A DNA stretch of 64,000 nucleotides. Origin: Triticum aestivum (taxonomy: Eukaryota > Streptophyta > Magnoliopsida > Poales > Poaceae). The notes under the pieces are model-generated. The model was not told where the DNA came from, made no database searches, and saw only the letters and a program-made list of their open reading frames with translations. A program made the translations under genes and the position numbers. Of this stretch, positions 1 to 11,050 are shown in pieces; the first letter of the stretch is position 1; every line of letters begins with the position of its first letter. The stretch covers positions 435,156,201 to 435,220,200 of the forward strand of contig NC_057801.1 of NCBI RefSeq assembly GCF_018294505.1, read 5' to 3'.

Positions 1-2430
1 AGCATTCATTCCAAATCCATTTGATCTCCTTCTTGCATCACAATGGAACAAACACCTAATATTATTTATGCATTGCAAATGAAACATTCCTTCAAATGTA
101 TAACCCAATGCAAACATTAGTCCATTAAGATTGTCATTAATTACCAAAACCACACATGGGGACTACATGTACTTTCAGCTGTCGCTGTCCATAAGGACTC
201 GGGTGAGGTGGTATTCGTCCATGATGGGATCGAGTGCCAAAGCCACCATTCCTCCATGACAGATACTGGTCTGATGGTCTCTTCGGTCGAAAGTGATCGG
301 GCAAGCCGACCATGGTTTGTATTTTGGGGCCACCGGCTCTATGGTGTAGACCTCCCGTAGTGCACACTTCCGCTCCTTCTTGGGTATATGTGGGACATAG
401 ATCATGTTCACGGTTTTTACCTCAGGAGGGAATTGCTCCTGGCCTCCATTGTTTGGTCTGCGAGGTTAATCGTCGTCCTCGCTGCGGGGACCCTTGCCTT
501 GTTCCTCGGTTGTAAGCTTGCCGACATGTTTGATTACCCAACAGTTATGGTTCATGTGGTTGGCGGGCTTGTTTGAGGTACTGTGGATCAGGCAGGGTCT
601 ATCTAGGATCTTATCCAGTGCGATCAGCCCGTCTCGGTTTCCTTTAGAGGGATTCTTTCGTGGTCCTGATTTGGAGTTGCTGAATCCGACATTTACTGCC
701 ATATCATCGGCTTCACCATCGTTGTGTCGGCACTTGTTCTTGTTGCGCCATGGTTTTCCGTTCCCGTCTCGGAATTCTGAGGTGCTGAGTTCGTCCGAGT
801 GGTTGCTTCTATGATCTAACCAACTATCTTCGCCCACGGAAAAGCGGGTCATGATAGAGGTGAGCGCCGACATTGTTTTTGGCTTATCTTGGCCGAGCTG
901 GCAAACGAGCCATTCGTCCCGAATACTGTGCCTGAAAGCGGCTATTGCCTCAGCATCCGGACAGTTGATGATCTGGTTTTCTTGGTTAAGAACTGATTCC
1001 AAAATTGTCTGGCTCACTTTCTCGGCTATTGAACAACGTGGCTGAAGTCGTCGGCATCTCGAGGACGAACATAGGTGCCTTGAAAATTAGCTCAGAAGGC
1101 ATCCTTGAGCTCTTCAACCAATGCATGGCTGGTCCTTTAAGATTAAGTAGTAAATATTTAATGGCGTGAAGGTCATCTCCTCGGGCCATATGAATCTGGA
1201 GGAGGAAGTCTTCAATCCACACAGTTGGGTCTGTTGTCCCATTGTATTATTCAATGTTTACGGGTTTAAACCCTTCGGGGAACTAGTGCTGCATCACCTC
1301 GTCTGTGAAACACATTGGGTGTGTTGCGCCCCTAACCCGGGCCATGTCATGTCGGAGATCGGTTGTTATCCGAGCATGGTGCTGCTCCCGAGATCTATCA
1401 TTAGCGTGCCAGCCTTGATATCCGTCCCGTCCAGTGGGAGTGTGCCCTCTAGATCCGTATATGGATCTTCTTTGGCCTACTCTAGCGGTTAGGTCATGCG
1501 CAAGTCGTATGGATCCTCTGGCTGCATTGGCTCCTTACCTCTCCGGCGAGGAAGTGTAGGCAAATTTTCAGTCTCTTCGATCGTCCTATCTCGTCCTCGA
1601 GGGGGGCAGTCGGACTAGTGTGCCTGAGTGCATCTAGGGGGTGTGGGCTCAAGGGCTTCGTCGTCGAATTGCGGGAGCAAACGTCACCGTGGTTAGCTTT
1701 TGTTTTGGTCCTATCGCTCATTGCTGTAGCTCTCTTCGGATACTAGGACTTTCGTCCATATGTCGTTGAGGGTATCATGTTCAGCTTTTAACTGCTTCTA
1801 CTTCCTCTTTAGGCTTCGAGTGGTGGCTATAAGTTGCCGCTTGAACCATTCTTGATCCACGGGTTTTCGGGGATGATGAAATCCTCGGCTCTGAGGCTTT
1901 CCTTGTCTTTGGAAAGAGGAAGGTAGTTGTTATCTTTGGAGTCGCCGGGGTCCTCGGGATCGCCGTGGTCCACATGGCCTTCAAGAGCGGCTAGGTGTCG
2001 TTCGGGGGTGGCGTTATCGTCGAGCTCCTCCATGTTATCCTGAACAGCATCATCCCCGATGCCATTTGTGTATGTGTTCAAGCTGTCTTCCCTGCCTTTT
2101 CCATGTCCCCTGGATCGGTTTCTTGGCGTCGGTGTTTGGATGACTCCCTGGCGGTTCCTCACCGTCCTCCTTGGGGGTGTCGACCATGTAGACATCATAG
2201 CTGGAAGTGGTAGTCCACTTTCTCGTGCTGGGAGTGTTTGGGGAGTTTGTCATATAGGCCATGACATCGACATCCTCGTCCATGTCCTCGGCCTCCTCGG
2301 AGGCGTAGTCTAGCATATCGGTTAAATCTTCGATAGTGGCTACTAAGTGGGTGGTGGGTGGGACATAAAATCCCCCGTGGCTTGCCTCAAGTTCGATCTG
2401 ATCATAGACCAAGGAGGGTCCGTTTGTAAT
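1..2430 (-). mobile_element. Outer Ty3/gypsy element, distal part (runs off left edge)
   Basis: Minus-strand gypsy sequence similar in protein to the gag-protease of the nested element at 2431-11523. It is the continuation of the element whose 5' LTR is at 12042-12539. The nested element divides it, and GTAAT is duplicated at 2426-2430 and 11524-11528. Removing the insert plus one GTAAT copy rejoins the outer gag frame without a shift. The 3' half of the element (any pol, antisense ORF and 3' LTR) would lie left of base 1. Confidence 0.85.
160..2425 (-). pseudogene. gag-protease pseudogene of outer gypsy (C-terminal part)
   Basis: Degraded gag-protease reading. Recognisable blocks in minus-strand order are: an acidic N-terminal linker (about 2440-2050); the capsid-like segment containing NCPDAEAIAAF and IRDEWL (about 970-860); a CHHC knuckle, C-x2-H-x8-H-x4-C (about 600-540); and a protease region ending in VLMDSDS (about 190). 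The protease active-site region reads D-S-D-S where the two related copies in this window have D-G-G-S, so it is probably dead. Several stops and frameshifts separate the blocks. The relationship to the 7707-11003 gag is direct and easily seen; the function is that of a Gag polyprotein by homology. Confidence 0.8.
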
Positions 2431-2903
2431 TGTCGGTGTCAAAACCGGCGGATCTCGGGTAGGGGGTCCCGAACTGTGCGTCTAGGCGGATGGTAACAGG
2501 AGACAAGGGACACGATGTTTTTACCCAAGTTCGGGCCCTCTCGATGGAGGTAAAACCCTACTCCTGCTTGATTAATATTGATGATATGGGTAGTACAAGA
2601 GTAGATCTACCACGAGATCAGAGAGGCTAAACCCTAGAAGCTAGCCAATGTTATGATTGTTGTTCGTCCTACGGACTAAAACCCTCCGGTTTATATAGGC
2701 ACCAAAGAGGGTTAGGGTTACACAGAGTCGGTTACAATGGTAGGAGATCTACATATCCATATCGCCAAGCTTGCCTTCCACGCCAAGGAAAGTCCCATCC
2801 GGACACGGGATGAAGTCTTCAATCTTGTATCTTCATAGTCCAGGAGTCTGGCCAAAGGTGATAGTTCGGCTATCCGGACACCCCTTAATCCAGGACTTCC
2901 TCA
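2431..2903 (-). repeat. 3' LTR of nested gypsy
   Basis: On the plus strand it begins TGTCGGTGTC and ends CTTCCTCA; on the coding (minus) strand it is TGAGGAAG...CCGACA. It is the same length as the 11051-11523 copy. On the minus strand it is preceded by a short purine-rich tract (AGGGGCTAC, plus-strand 2904-2912), the likely polypurine primer. Confidence 0.9.
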
Positions 2904-3334
2904 GTAGCCCCTGAACCAGGCTTCAATGACGACGAGTGCGGCGCGCATATTGTCTTAGGCATTGCAAGGCGGGTTCCTCCTCCGAATACTTCATAGAAGA
3001 TTTTGAACACAAGGATAGTGTCCGGCTCTGCAAAATAAGTTTCACATACCACCGTAGAGAGAATAATATTTACACAAATTCAATCTACTGACGTATTCCA
3101 TGGCGTGACATCACACCACGGCCAAGCCTTTATTTGAATCGTTTTTACTGTCCCACCTCAGCGCGTTTAGCGAGGCGGTTTCCTTGGCACGTCTTGTCGA
3201 AGCAGAGATCGTGTCCCATGATTCCGGGATTCTCATCAATACGGGTGTGGGTAACCCAACCGCGCCATCGATTACGGCGCTTGGGAGATAAGCGAGTTTT
3301 ACCAGGCTGGTGGGGACCCATAGCTTCGTCCGTC

Positions 3335-3342
3335 CATATAAG
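3335..3342 (+). promoter_or_regulatory. TATA-like box of the antisense ORF
   Basis: CATATAAG lies 114 bp upstream of the ATG at 3456, followed by a C/T-rich leader. A box of the same kind precedes the antisense ORF of the 23165-36153 element at a similar distance. Inferred from sequence only. Confidence 0.4.
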
Positions 3343-3455
3343 GGGATAAGGATCCACTTTTTCATACACGCCTTCTTCCTCCTTTGCTCATCCATTTCCG
3401 CTCACTCGAGCTCCAGCGCCCAAGTCTGCACATCTCGCCTCAACCTTCTCCAGCC

Positions 3456-6400
3456 ATGTCCGGAGCGAGAGGCAAGTGGATGGCCTCCTCCGTCACGGAG
3501 GGGCACATCAAAAAGCTACGGAAGGCCGGATACTTGTCTAACGACATCGCGCATCGGCTCCCCGACAAGGGGCAGCTCATCCCCACCCCCAGGCCCCATG
3601 AGAGGGTGGTGTTCCTCACCCACTTCCTCCATGGACTAGGTTTTCCACTTCACCCATTTGTCCGGGGGCCCATGTTCTACTACGGCCTGGATTTCCATGA
3701 TCTGGCCCCGAATTTCATCCTCAACATCTCGGTGTTCATCGTCGTGTGCAAGGCCTTCCTCTGCATCTAGCCCCACTTCGGCTTATGGCTGAAGACCTTC
3801 AATGTCAAGCCGAAGGTAGTGGGCGGCCGCCAAGCGGAGTGCGGAGGTGCCATGGTGGGCAAGATGGCCAACGTCCTATGGCTCGAGGGCTCCTTCGTGG
3901 AGACCATAAAGGGGTGGCAATCGGGGTGGTTCTACATCACCGAGCCGCGCGACCCTGAATGGGCAGCGGCCCCCAAATTCCGATCTGGCTTCCCTACACG
4001 GCTCACCTCCTGGAAAGAGACAGGCTTGACGTGGGGTAATTCGGAAGAGCAGACCAGACTTCAATCCTGCATCCAAAGCCTGGTGAACAAGAAGCTCAAG
4101 CTTGTCAATGTAGTCCAGGTCATGCTCATCTGCCGGATCCTCCCGTGCCAACAACGGGCCTTCAGCTTGTGGGAGTTTGATCCGACACAACACCAAACCT
4201 TGAGCAGGCTCTTCGACACTATGTACAAAGATGCCTGGAAGGTGCTGTTCAAGGGCGCCGAGGCTCCCGCATCCGCTACCGAAGATCGCGGATACAGCTC
4301 GCAGCGTCAAGCCAGCGAGGTAAGCTACTTTACCCTTTACGGGACTCTTGTTTTCCATAGTTTGACTCTATGCGGGATCTAAACTCCCTTACCTTTGAAA
4401 GGCCTGGCAGAAGACGTCCGGGCAGGTTGACTGTCCGGCTCCCTTGCTAGAAGACCCAGCGGACGCCCGATTGACGGGGCTACTGGTTCCGGCACCTCAC
4501 GTGGTGCCGGAGAAGAAGGCCAAGAAGAAGGCCACGGGAACTCGAAGGAGTTCCCGGCGCCAGGTGTTGTCGGACTCATCGTCCGATGACTCCGAGGCGG
4601 ACTCCTCCCGCGAAGACGAGGAGGAGGAAAAAGAGACCCCTCCCCCAGCGGGGGGAGAGAAGAAAAGGAAGGCCGCCCCAACTGGGGAGGCCGGGGGGTC
4701 CAAGAAGGGACGGACCCTTCCTCCGGACTACTCCACCAACGCCGACGACGGCGAAGAGGAGTGGCCACCGAGGGCTAAGCCCCTGGCGACATCGTAAGTG
4801 TCCGGATACCAGAATAACTCATGGCATTTCGTTTGTCGTATAGAATCTCCTAACACCGAATATAACCTTGCAGCCCGCCCAAGGACGGGCTCGACGTTTC
4901 AACGAGCGGCTCCCTGGCTTCATCGGACGTGAATAGCACTTCACTACCGGCTGCCTCCTCTCCTTGCGCTACGGATGATGCCGAGGTGGGGTCCCAAAAG
5001 GGGCCTAGCCAGGAGGAGGAGGTCCAGGAGGCGCCGCAAGGCAACCTCCCGGACTCTAGGCACAAGGGGGATCAAACCCTAAAGGGCTCTAAGTCCGGCC
5101 CTGAGCCGGACTCCATACCGGAACCTTCAGTGGTTCCAGAGTTCGGCAGACGGCCCTTCGTAGGCGAGACTGCGACACCGGTGACCTCCGTCCAACCGGA
5201 GGCACCGGATAATTTGCTGGAGGCGCTTAACGGCGCCTCCATCGACGAGGAGCACCGCACTGTTATGAGTGTGGTGATCCAGAAAGTTCATTCCGTCAAG
5301 AGCGGGCTGACTGAAGCCTGTGCCAGCCTTCTAACAGGCTTTGAGGTATGTATTGAAGATATGTAAAAATATTACCACATAGACAGTAGCCCCTGATGCT
5401 CAGTTTGGTGTTCGGAAAGAAAAGCCGAACTAAGGATCTAAAAAGATGTACGCAGGAGTCTAACATAAGTATGTCAATATGGGGAATGCAGGCTGCGCTG
5501 CTGACCTCTGCCGCACTGACTGCGGAGGTCAATGCATTGAAGCAGAGCCTCGAGCGGTCCGAGAACGAGCTCGGCCTTGCCAAAAAGCAGCTCGAGGACA
5601 AGGAAGGTAAGTAATACCTTATGGAAGTATATAAAAGATGTGGTTGCAAAAAATAACAGGAATAACGTGAGAATTGCAGGGGCCACGAACGAGGTGGCGA
5701 CCCTGAAGGAAGCGGTGTCCAAGGCCGAAAGCAATGCGGCCACGGAGCGCACCGAGCGAGAGAAGCAGGAGGCGCGGGTGGCGGAGGTGCGGCAAGAGCT
5801 CCAGGCTCTCGTGGAAAAACACGAGAGTTTGGAGCGTGACTCAAAGACTCGAGAGTCCGAGCTCGCCTCGGCCCTTGAGAGCGCCAAAGCCGCTAAGGCC
5901 GAAGCCCAAAAAGCCCTCCAGGAAATTGAGGCAATGAAGAAGATAGCGGCGGGTAAGGCATTCTTCATGCAAAGCAAGCACGTGAAAGTGAATTACTTGT
6001 TACTTACCCAAATCCGGAGCTCTCCAGGAGCATTCGCAGATCTGCCCCGCAGTGTGTCCGATGCTGCCGCATTCTACCGGGCCGAGGAGGGGAGCTCGAC
6101 GGAGAAGGTGTTCTGGTCTCAGTATGCTGAGGCCGGACACCCGGTGCCCTTGAGCGACTAGCTGAAGCAGCTGGTCGAGATCCATAAGGTGGCTGAACAT
6201 GCCATGAAGGGCCTCATAGTTCGGCTGTGGCCTAAGGAAGCCATGCCTGGGAGCTACTTCGGGCTGGTGAGGCGGGTGGTGGACGCCTGTCCATGGATTG
6301 AAGTCGTCAAGCGCTCCGTCTGTATCGAAGGTGCCCGTAGGGCCCTTGCCCGTGCTAAAGTGCACTGGGGCAAGATGGACGCTGAGAAGCTTGTGACGGA

Positions 6401-6512
6401 CGCTCCACCGCCGGGCAGGGAGTATCGCAAGCCCGAGATGTATTATAAGGGGGTCCTGAAGGGTGCCCGCCTTATAGCGGGTGAATGCTCCAAAGATGTA
6501 ATCTTTAAGTAA
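3456..6512 (+). pseudogene. Antisense spliced ORF of nested gypsy (Transposase_28-like), two stops
   Basis: A protein gene opposite to gag, between the 3' LTR and gag. Its N-terminal part resembles the grass 'putative gypsy-type transposon' family (Transposase_28); the name does not imply a proven transposase activity. I read five GT-AG exons: 3456-4319, 4402-4793, 4874-5345, 5492-5606 and 5680-6512. They total 2676 nt, exactly 892 codons. The order is a globular N-terminal domain, an acidic Ser/Glu-rich and Lys/Arg-rich exon (NLS-like), a linker, a long coiled coil (exons 4-5) and a conserved C-terminal domain. Two in-frame TAG codons interrupt it (3768-3770 and 6159-6161), both plausibly former CAG. 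Exons 2 and 4 have the same length and phase as their counterparts in the second antisense gene. The cellular role is unknown. Confidence 0.75.
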
Positions 6513-7706
6513 ACTCGCATTTGTTATCCTGTACGCTTGAAAACTTGTTCATATGCGCTAAGCAACGCTTGTGAATTTAAAATATTACCTTCTGTGCGGC
6601 CGTTTATTAAATTTGAGAGATGGCGAGTCGTCGGCTTCTGCCCCCATGCCACGAGTGCTGGGGTGTTCGGGATAAACTTGAGCGCTCTTTTTCCCATTCT
6701 TGGGTCCTTCGAGGGAGGCGCTCAACGCAACGAACAAGGCAACCGGACTATAATGCTTGAACACTCTCACTTAGCCATAGAATTCTATAATTTTAAATTT
6801 CGGCGAAGCCCCTAGTATTCGGAAGACCGAATTCGGGGCGCTATCCACGCCTGGGCCGGACAAAGCCGACTCCTCGCTCTAAGCGGCATAAGTCTTTAGG
6901 GACTCGAAAACCTCTCGAACAGCGACCGGCTCTCGCCCTATCATGACGGTCAGTTTTAGCTTTCTCCACTGAGGTGCTTAACCCAGCTCAACCGGGGCAC
7001 AATCGCAGTGGTTCTCCCAGCGCTACCTTAGCCGATATAACGGAACGTAAGGTACCAAAACATGGGAGCCGGGCAAACCCAACTATTGACCCAAGACATG
7101 ATTCGGAGCCGATGCATATAATGCTATAAGTTCGGGGTGCCGCACTTGTGAAAGTGTTCGGACTTATCACACCATATTTTGGGGTACTTAAGCCCCTGGT
7201 GTATTTGGCCGTACCAAAGTGTACGGATGCAACATGTCATAAGTGAACATATATAGATAAAAAAGGAATGCAATAATAGGCAAAAGCTATGCATTGTTTA
7301 TTCAAAAAGGCTGCGGTAAAAGCAGAACGATACAAATAGTGCGATAAGCAATGGACGGGACTATTTGACATGTCCCCCTCCAGGAGCGAGCTGCGGGATG
7401 ATATGTGAAACAAGTATACTGCTCGTTATGGAGACCACCTGGACACTCGACGTAGCTTTCTGCTTCCCTGGCTGTTGCATCGTGTGTTCGGCGATTCTAC
7501 TGCCGGATAGGGCTTCTTGAGAAAGGAGTCCTGAAAGTAAGAGAAAAAAGAATGACACAATCGGGAGCCCCTGGTGCGGTTGAGCCGCATTCTGGGCCTG
7601 CCGTGGTCGTGCCCCTCCCCTATGCCCATGGTATTTCCAGAGCATAATTATGTACGCGTAGTACTGGTTTCGCAATTTCACGAGGGCTGGGGATGGGGCC
7701 ACATTG
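6513..7706 (-). other. Non-coding spacer where pol would be expected
   Basis: About 1.2 kb between the stop of gag-protease and the end of the antisense ORF, with no RT, RNase H or integrase motif in any frame. The same spacer is recognisable in the second copy (about 53893-55180), sharing blocks such as the stretch around 7080-7110 and 54470-54510. The pol loss is therefore an ancestral feature of this lineage and not damage to one copy. Confidence 0.7.
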
Positions 7707-10700
7707 CTACGCGTGCTCGGGACGTGCCAGGAGGTCTTGTTGTAGGTTACTCCGGGCGCGCTTGACGGTGTCCGGACGTTTAATAGCCGGACTCGAGAAT
7801 TGCCTTGAGAGGCTGCTTTGTACTTCCGCCGCGAGGGCCGCCGTATGCTCCTCCGTTCGGAGAGAGCGTTCGGTGTTTCCGTTGACCGTAATGACTCCTC
7901 GAGGGCCTGGCATCTTGAGCTTGAGGTATGCGTAGTGCGGCACCGCATTGAACTTTGCAAATGCGGTTCGTCCGAGCAGTGCGTGATAGCCGCTGCGGAA
8001 CGGGACTATGTCGAAGATTAACTCCTCGCTTCGGAAGTTATCCGGGGATCCGAAGACCACTTCAAGTGTAACTGAGCCTGTACAGTTGGCCTCTACACCT
8101 GGTATGACGCCTTTAAAGGTCGTCTTTGTGGGTTTAATCCTTGAGGGGTCTATGCCCATTTTGCGCACTGTATCCTGATAAAGCAGGTTCAGGCTGCTGC
8201 CGCCGTCCATCAGGACTCTAGTGAGGTGAAATCCGTCAACGATTGGGTCTAGAACCAATGCGGCGAATCCGCCATGGCGGATGCTAGTGGGGTGGTCCCT
8301 TCGATCAAAAGTGATCGGGCAGGAGGACCACGGATTGAACTTTGGGGCGACTGGCTCCATCGCATATACGTCCCTTAGTGCACGCTTCCGCTCCCTTTTG
8401 GGTATGTGGGTTGCGTATATCATGTTCACCGTCCGCACTTGTAGGGGGAAGCCCTTCTGTCCTCTATTGTTCGGCGGCCGGGGCTCCTCCTCGTCGTCGC
8501 TATGCAGCCCCTTGTCATTGTTTTCGGCATTTAACTTGCCTGCCTGCTTGAACACCCAACAATCCCTGTTGGTGTGGTTGGCTGGTTTTTCGGGGGTGCC
8601 GTGTATCTGGCACGAGCGATCGAGTATTCGGTCCAAATTGGATGGGCCCGGAGTATTTCTTTTGAATGGCTTTTTCCACTGACCGGGTTTAGAGCCTCTG
8701 AATCCGGCATTGACTACAGTATCCTTAGTATTATTGCCATTAATGCGGCGCTTGTGCTTGTTGCGACGCGACCTGCCGTTGCTGTCCTTGGTATCCGAAT
8801 TACCAGGGCTCTTGGTCATGTTGTTACTACGAGCTAGCCAGCTGTCCTCTCCCGCGCAAAAGCGGGTCATGAGTGTTGTGAGGGCTGCCATGGATTTCGG
8901 CTTTTCCTGTCCTAGGTGCCGGGCAAGCCACTCGTCGCGGATGTTATGTTTGAAGGCTGCAAGGGCCTCTGCATCCGGACAGTTGACGATTTGATTTTTC
9001 TTGGTTAGGAACCGTGTCCAGAATTGTCTGGCCGATTCCTCTGGCTGCTGAATTATGTGGCTTAGGTCATCGGCGTCTGGTGGTCGCACATAGGTGCCCT
9101 GGAAGTTGTCGAGGAATGCGGCTTCCAGGTCTTCCCAACAACCAATTGACTCCGCTGGCAAGCTGTTAAGCCAATGCCGAGCTGGTCCTTTAAGCTTGAG
9201 TGGGAGGTATTTGATGGCGTGTAGATCATCACCGCGGGCCATGTGGATATGAAGGAGATAGTCCTCGATCCAGACCGCAGGATCTGTTGTGCCATCGTAT
9301 GATTCAATGTTTACGGGTTTGAAACCCTCAGGGATTTGATGATCCATCACTTCGTCTGTGAAGCATAGTGGGTGTGCGGCGCCTCTGTATTGGGCTATAT
9401 CACGACGCAGCTCAAATGAGCTTTGTCTACTGTGTTCAGCCCGGCCAGAATTGCCATATCCGGCGTGACGATTATCATCACGTATCGTGGGGCGCCCACA
9501 CGATCCGTAGATCGATCTTGTTTGCCTTGCCTTGTCCTCCAATATATCCCGCAGGTCTGGCGCATTTTCCCGCGCCTTGGTATTTTTTGAGCGGCGCCGG
9601 GGTGCGGCTTGAGTGGAGGGCCGAGAGGCCTCTCTGTCGCGGCCACGAGGTGGCCGGTCGGCCGTATCATGCGCTGGTGATGTAGGTTTAGGTGCTTCCT
9701 CCTCTAATCGGGGTAGCAGCCTGCGTTTTGGGTAGCTCTTGGAGGGGCGTTCGAGTTCATACTCTTCGGCCGCAAGGACTTCAGTCCATCTGTCGGCTAG
9801 CAAGTCTTGGTCAGCTCTAAGCTGTTGCTGCTTTTTCTTGAGGCTGCTTGCCGTGGCCATAAGCCTGCGTTTGAAACGCTCTTGTTCGACGGGATCCTCA
9901 GGCACGACAAATTCGTCATCGTCAAGGCTTGCCTCGTCTTCGGAGGGAGGCATGTAATTATCGTCCTCTACCTCTCTGTCTGCCGCTCTCTCATGAGGGC
10001 TGGCTTCTCCATCCTCCTGCACTGAATCCTGCTGGAGGGGGTTGTCTTCGGCACTGTCCGGGGTGTTATTGTCTCCCGTGCCGGAATCACCGTTTTTGCT
10101 GTGGCGGGATTTAGAGCGGCGCCGCTGACGCCGGCGCTTAGGCTGTTTCTTGGAGGGGTCATCCTCCGTTGTTCCATCGCCATTCCCATCTTTTGGGATG
10201 TCCACCATGTAAATGTCGTATGACGAGGTGGCCTTCCAGTGCCCTGTAGGCGCTGGTTCTTGGTCGTCTCCTGCATCGTCGTCCATACCGTCGATGTCTT
10301 CGGAGTCGAAGTCGAGCATGTCGGTTAAATCATCGACAGTGGCTACGAAGTGGGTGGTGGGTGGGCTTTGAATTTCTTCGTCGTCCGCATCCCAACCTTC
10401 CTGACCATAGTCCGGCCAGGGCTCTCCTGATAAAGAGAGAGACTTTAGTGAATTCAGGATGTCGCCAAAGGGCGAGTGCTGAAAGATGTCCGCGGCAGTG
10501 AACTCCATGATCGGCGCCCAATCGGATTCGATTGGCAGGGGCGCGGAAGGTTCGGAGTCCGGAGAGGAGTCCGGCACCTTGGAGTCACGAGCTTCGCAAA
10601 GGACAGGGTTGGTGTTCGGCTCAATCGCCGTAGAGATAGCAGCCCCCGAGGCGGTGTCCAGCCACCCGTCCTCGATCGGCGCAGTCGGCTCCGAGCTAAG

Positions 10701-11003
10701 GGTCGGAGCGGACACTGGTGCGGCCTCCAGGGCACTGTTCGGCGGCAGAGCTAGATCATGCCCATCGTGACAGTGCGGCGCGCTTGGCTGTGGCTCGAAC
10801 CCGTCGAAGATCAAGTCTCCGCGGACGTCAGCCGTGTAGTTCAAACTTCCAAATCTGACCTGATGGCCAGGGGCGTAGCTTTCAATCTGCTCCAGATGGC
10901 CAAGCGAATTGGCCCGCAGTGCAAAGCCGCCGAATACGAAGATCTGTCCGGGAAGAAAAGTCTCACCCTGGACCGCATCGTTGTTGATGATCGGAGGAGC
11001 CAT
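7707..11003 (-). CDS. Gag-protease polyprotein, pol-less gypsy element
   Basis: A 1098-codon open frame. I chose the ATG at 11003 (MAPPIINND) because the longer frame only extends backwards through the primer site into the LTR. Residues 1-60 are the conserved gypsy Gag start (LPGQIFVFGG). An acidic, low-complexity region and Arg/Lys-rich stretches follow. The capsid-like domain lies near residues 590-730 (WIEDYLLHIHMARGDD; PDADDLSHIIQQ). A knuckle of unusual form, C-x2-H-x8-H-x4-C, lies near residue 830. An aspartic protease near residue 960 has active site LMDGGSSLN. No RT follows. The frame is fully open, unlike the other two copies of this family, so it may still supply Gag for packaging. 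Particle assembly in the cytoplasm is inferred from the family. Confidence 0.85.
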   Translation of the reverse strand: MAPPIINNDAVQGETFLPGQIFVFGGFALRANSLGHLEQIESYAPGHQVRFGSLNYTADVRGDLIFDGFEPQPSAPHCHDGHDLALPPNSALEAAPVSAPTLSSEPTAPIEDGWLDTASGAAISTAIEPNTNPVLCEARDSKVPDSSPDSEPSAPLPIESDWAPIMEFTAADIFQHSPFGDILNSLKSLSLSGEPWPDYGQEGWDADDEEIQSPPTTHFVATVDDLTDMLDFDSEDIDGMDDDAGDDQEPAPTGHWKATSSYDIYMVDIPKDGNGDGTTEDDPSKKQPKRRRQRRRSKSRHSKNGDSGTGDNNTPDSAEDNPLQQDSVQEDGEASPHERAADREVEDDNYMPPSEDEASLDDDEFVVPEDPVEQERFKRRLMATASSLKKKQQQLRADQDLLADRWTEVLAAEEYELERPSKSYPKRRLLPRLEEEAPKPTSPAHDTADRPPRGRDREASRPSTQAAPRRRSKNTKARENAPDLRDILEDKARQTRSIYGSCGRPTIRDDNRHAGYGNSGRAEHSRQSSFELRRDIAQYRGAAHPLCFTDEVMDHQIPEGFKPVNIESYDGTTDPAVWIEDYLLHIHMARGDDLHAIKYLPLKLKGPARHWLNSLPAESIGCWEDLEAAFLDNFQGTYVRPPDADDLSHIIQQPEESARQFWTRFLTKKNQIVNCPDAEALAAFKHNIRDEWLARHLGQEKPKSMAALTTLMTRFCAGEDSWLARSNNMTKSPGNSDTKDSNGRSRRNKHKRRINGNNTKDTVVNAGFRGSKPGQWKKPFKRNTPGPSNLDRILDRSCQIHGTPEKPANHTNRDCWVFKQAGKLNAENNDKGLHSDDEEEPRPPNNRGQKGFPLQVRTVNMIYATHIPKRERKRALRDVYAMEPVAPKFNPWSSCPITFDRRDHPTSIRHGGFAALVLDPIVDGFHLTRVLMDGGSSLNLLYQDTVRKMGIDPSRIKPTKTTFKGVIPGVEANCTGSVTLEVVFGSPDNFRSEELIFDIVPFRSGYHALLGRTAFAKFNAVPHYAYLKLKMPGPRGVITVNGNTERSLRTEEHTAALAAEVQSSLSRQFSSPAIKRPDTVKRARSNLQQDLLARPEHA

Positions 11004-11031
11004 CGGGCCTAAAGATGACGACACAGAGGAA

Positions 11032-11050
11032 CTCTCAATGAAAGCACCAA
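11032..11050 (-). other. Putative primer-binding site of nested gypsy
   Basis: Immediately inside the 5' LTR, the minus strand reads TTGGTGCTTTCATTGAGAG. The same 19 bases stand at 50638-50656, and with one change at 12023-12041. The position is right for a PBS, but I cannot match it to a particular tRNA 3' end. Confidence 0.5.

Noticed and set aside
9368..9685. Plus-strand frames opposite the pol-less gag
   Set aside because: Fully contained in the 7707-11003 gag on the other strand; no independent evidence.
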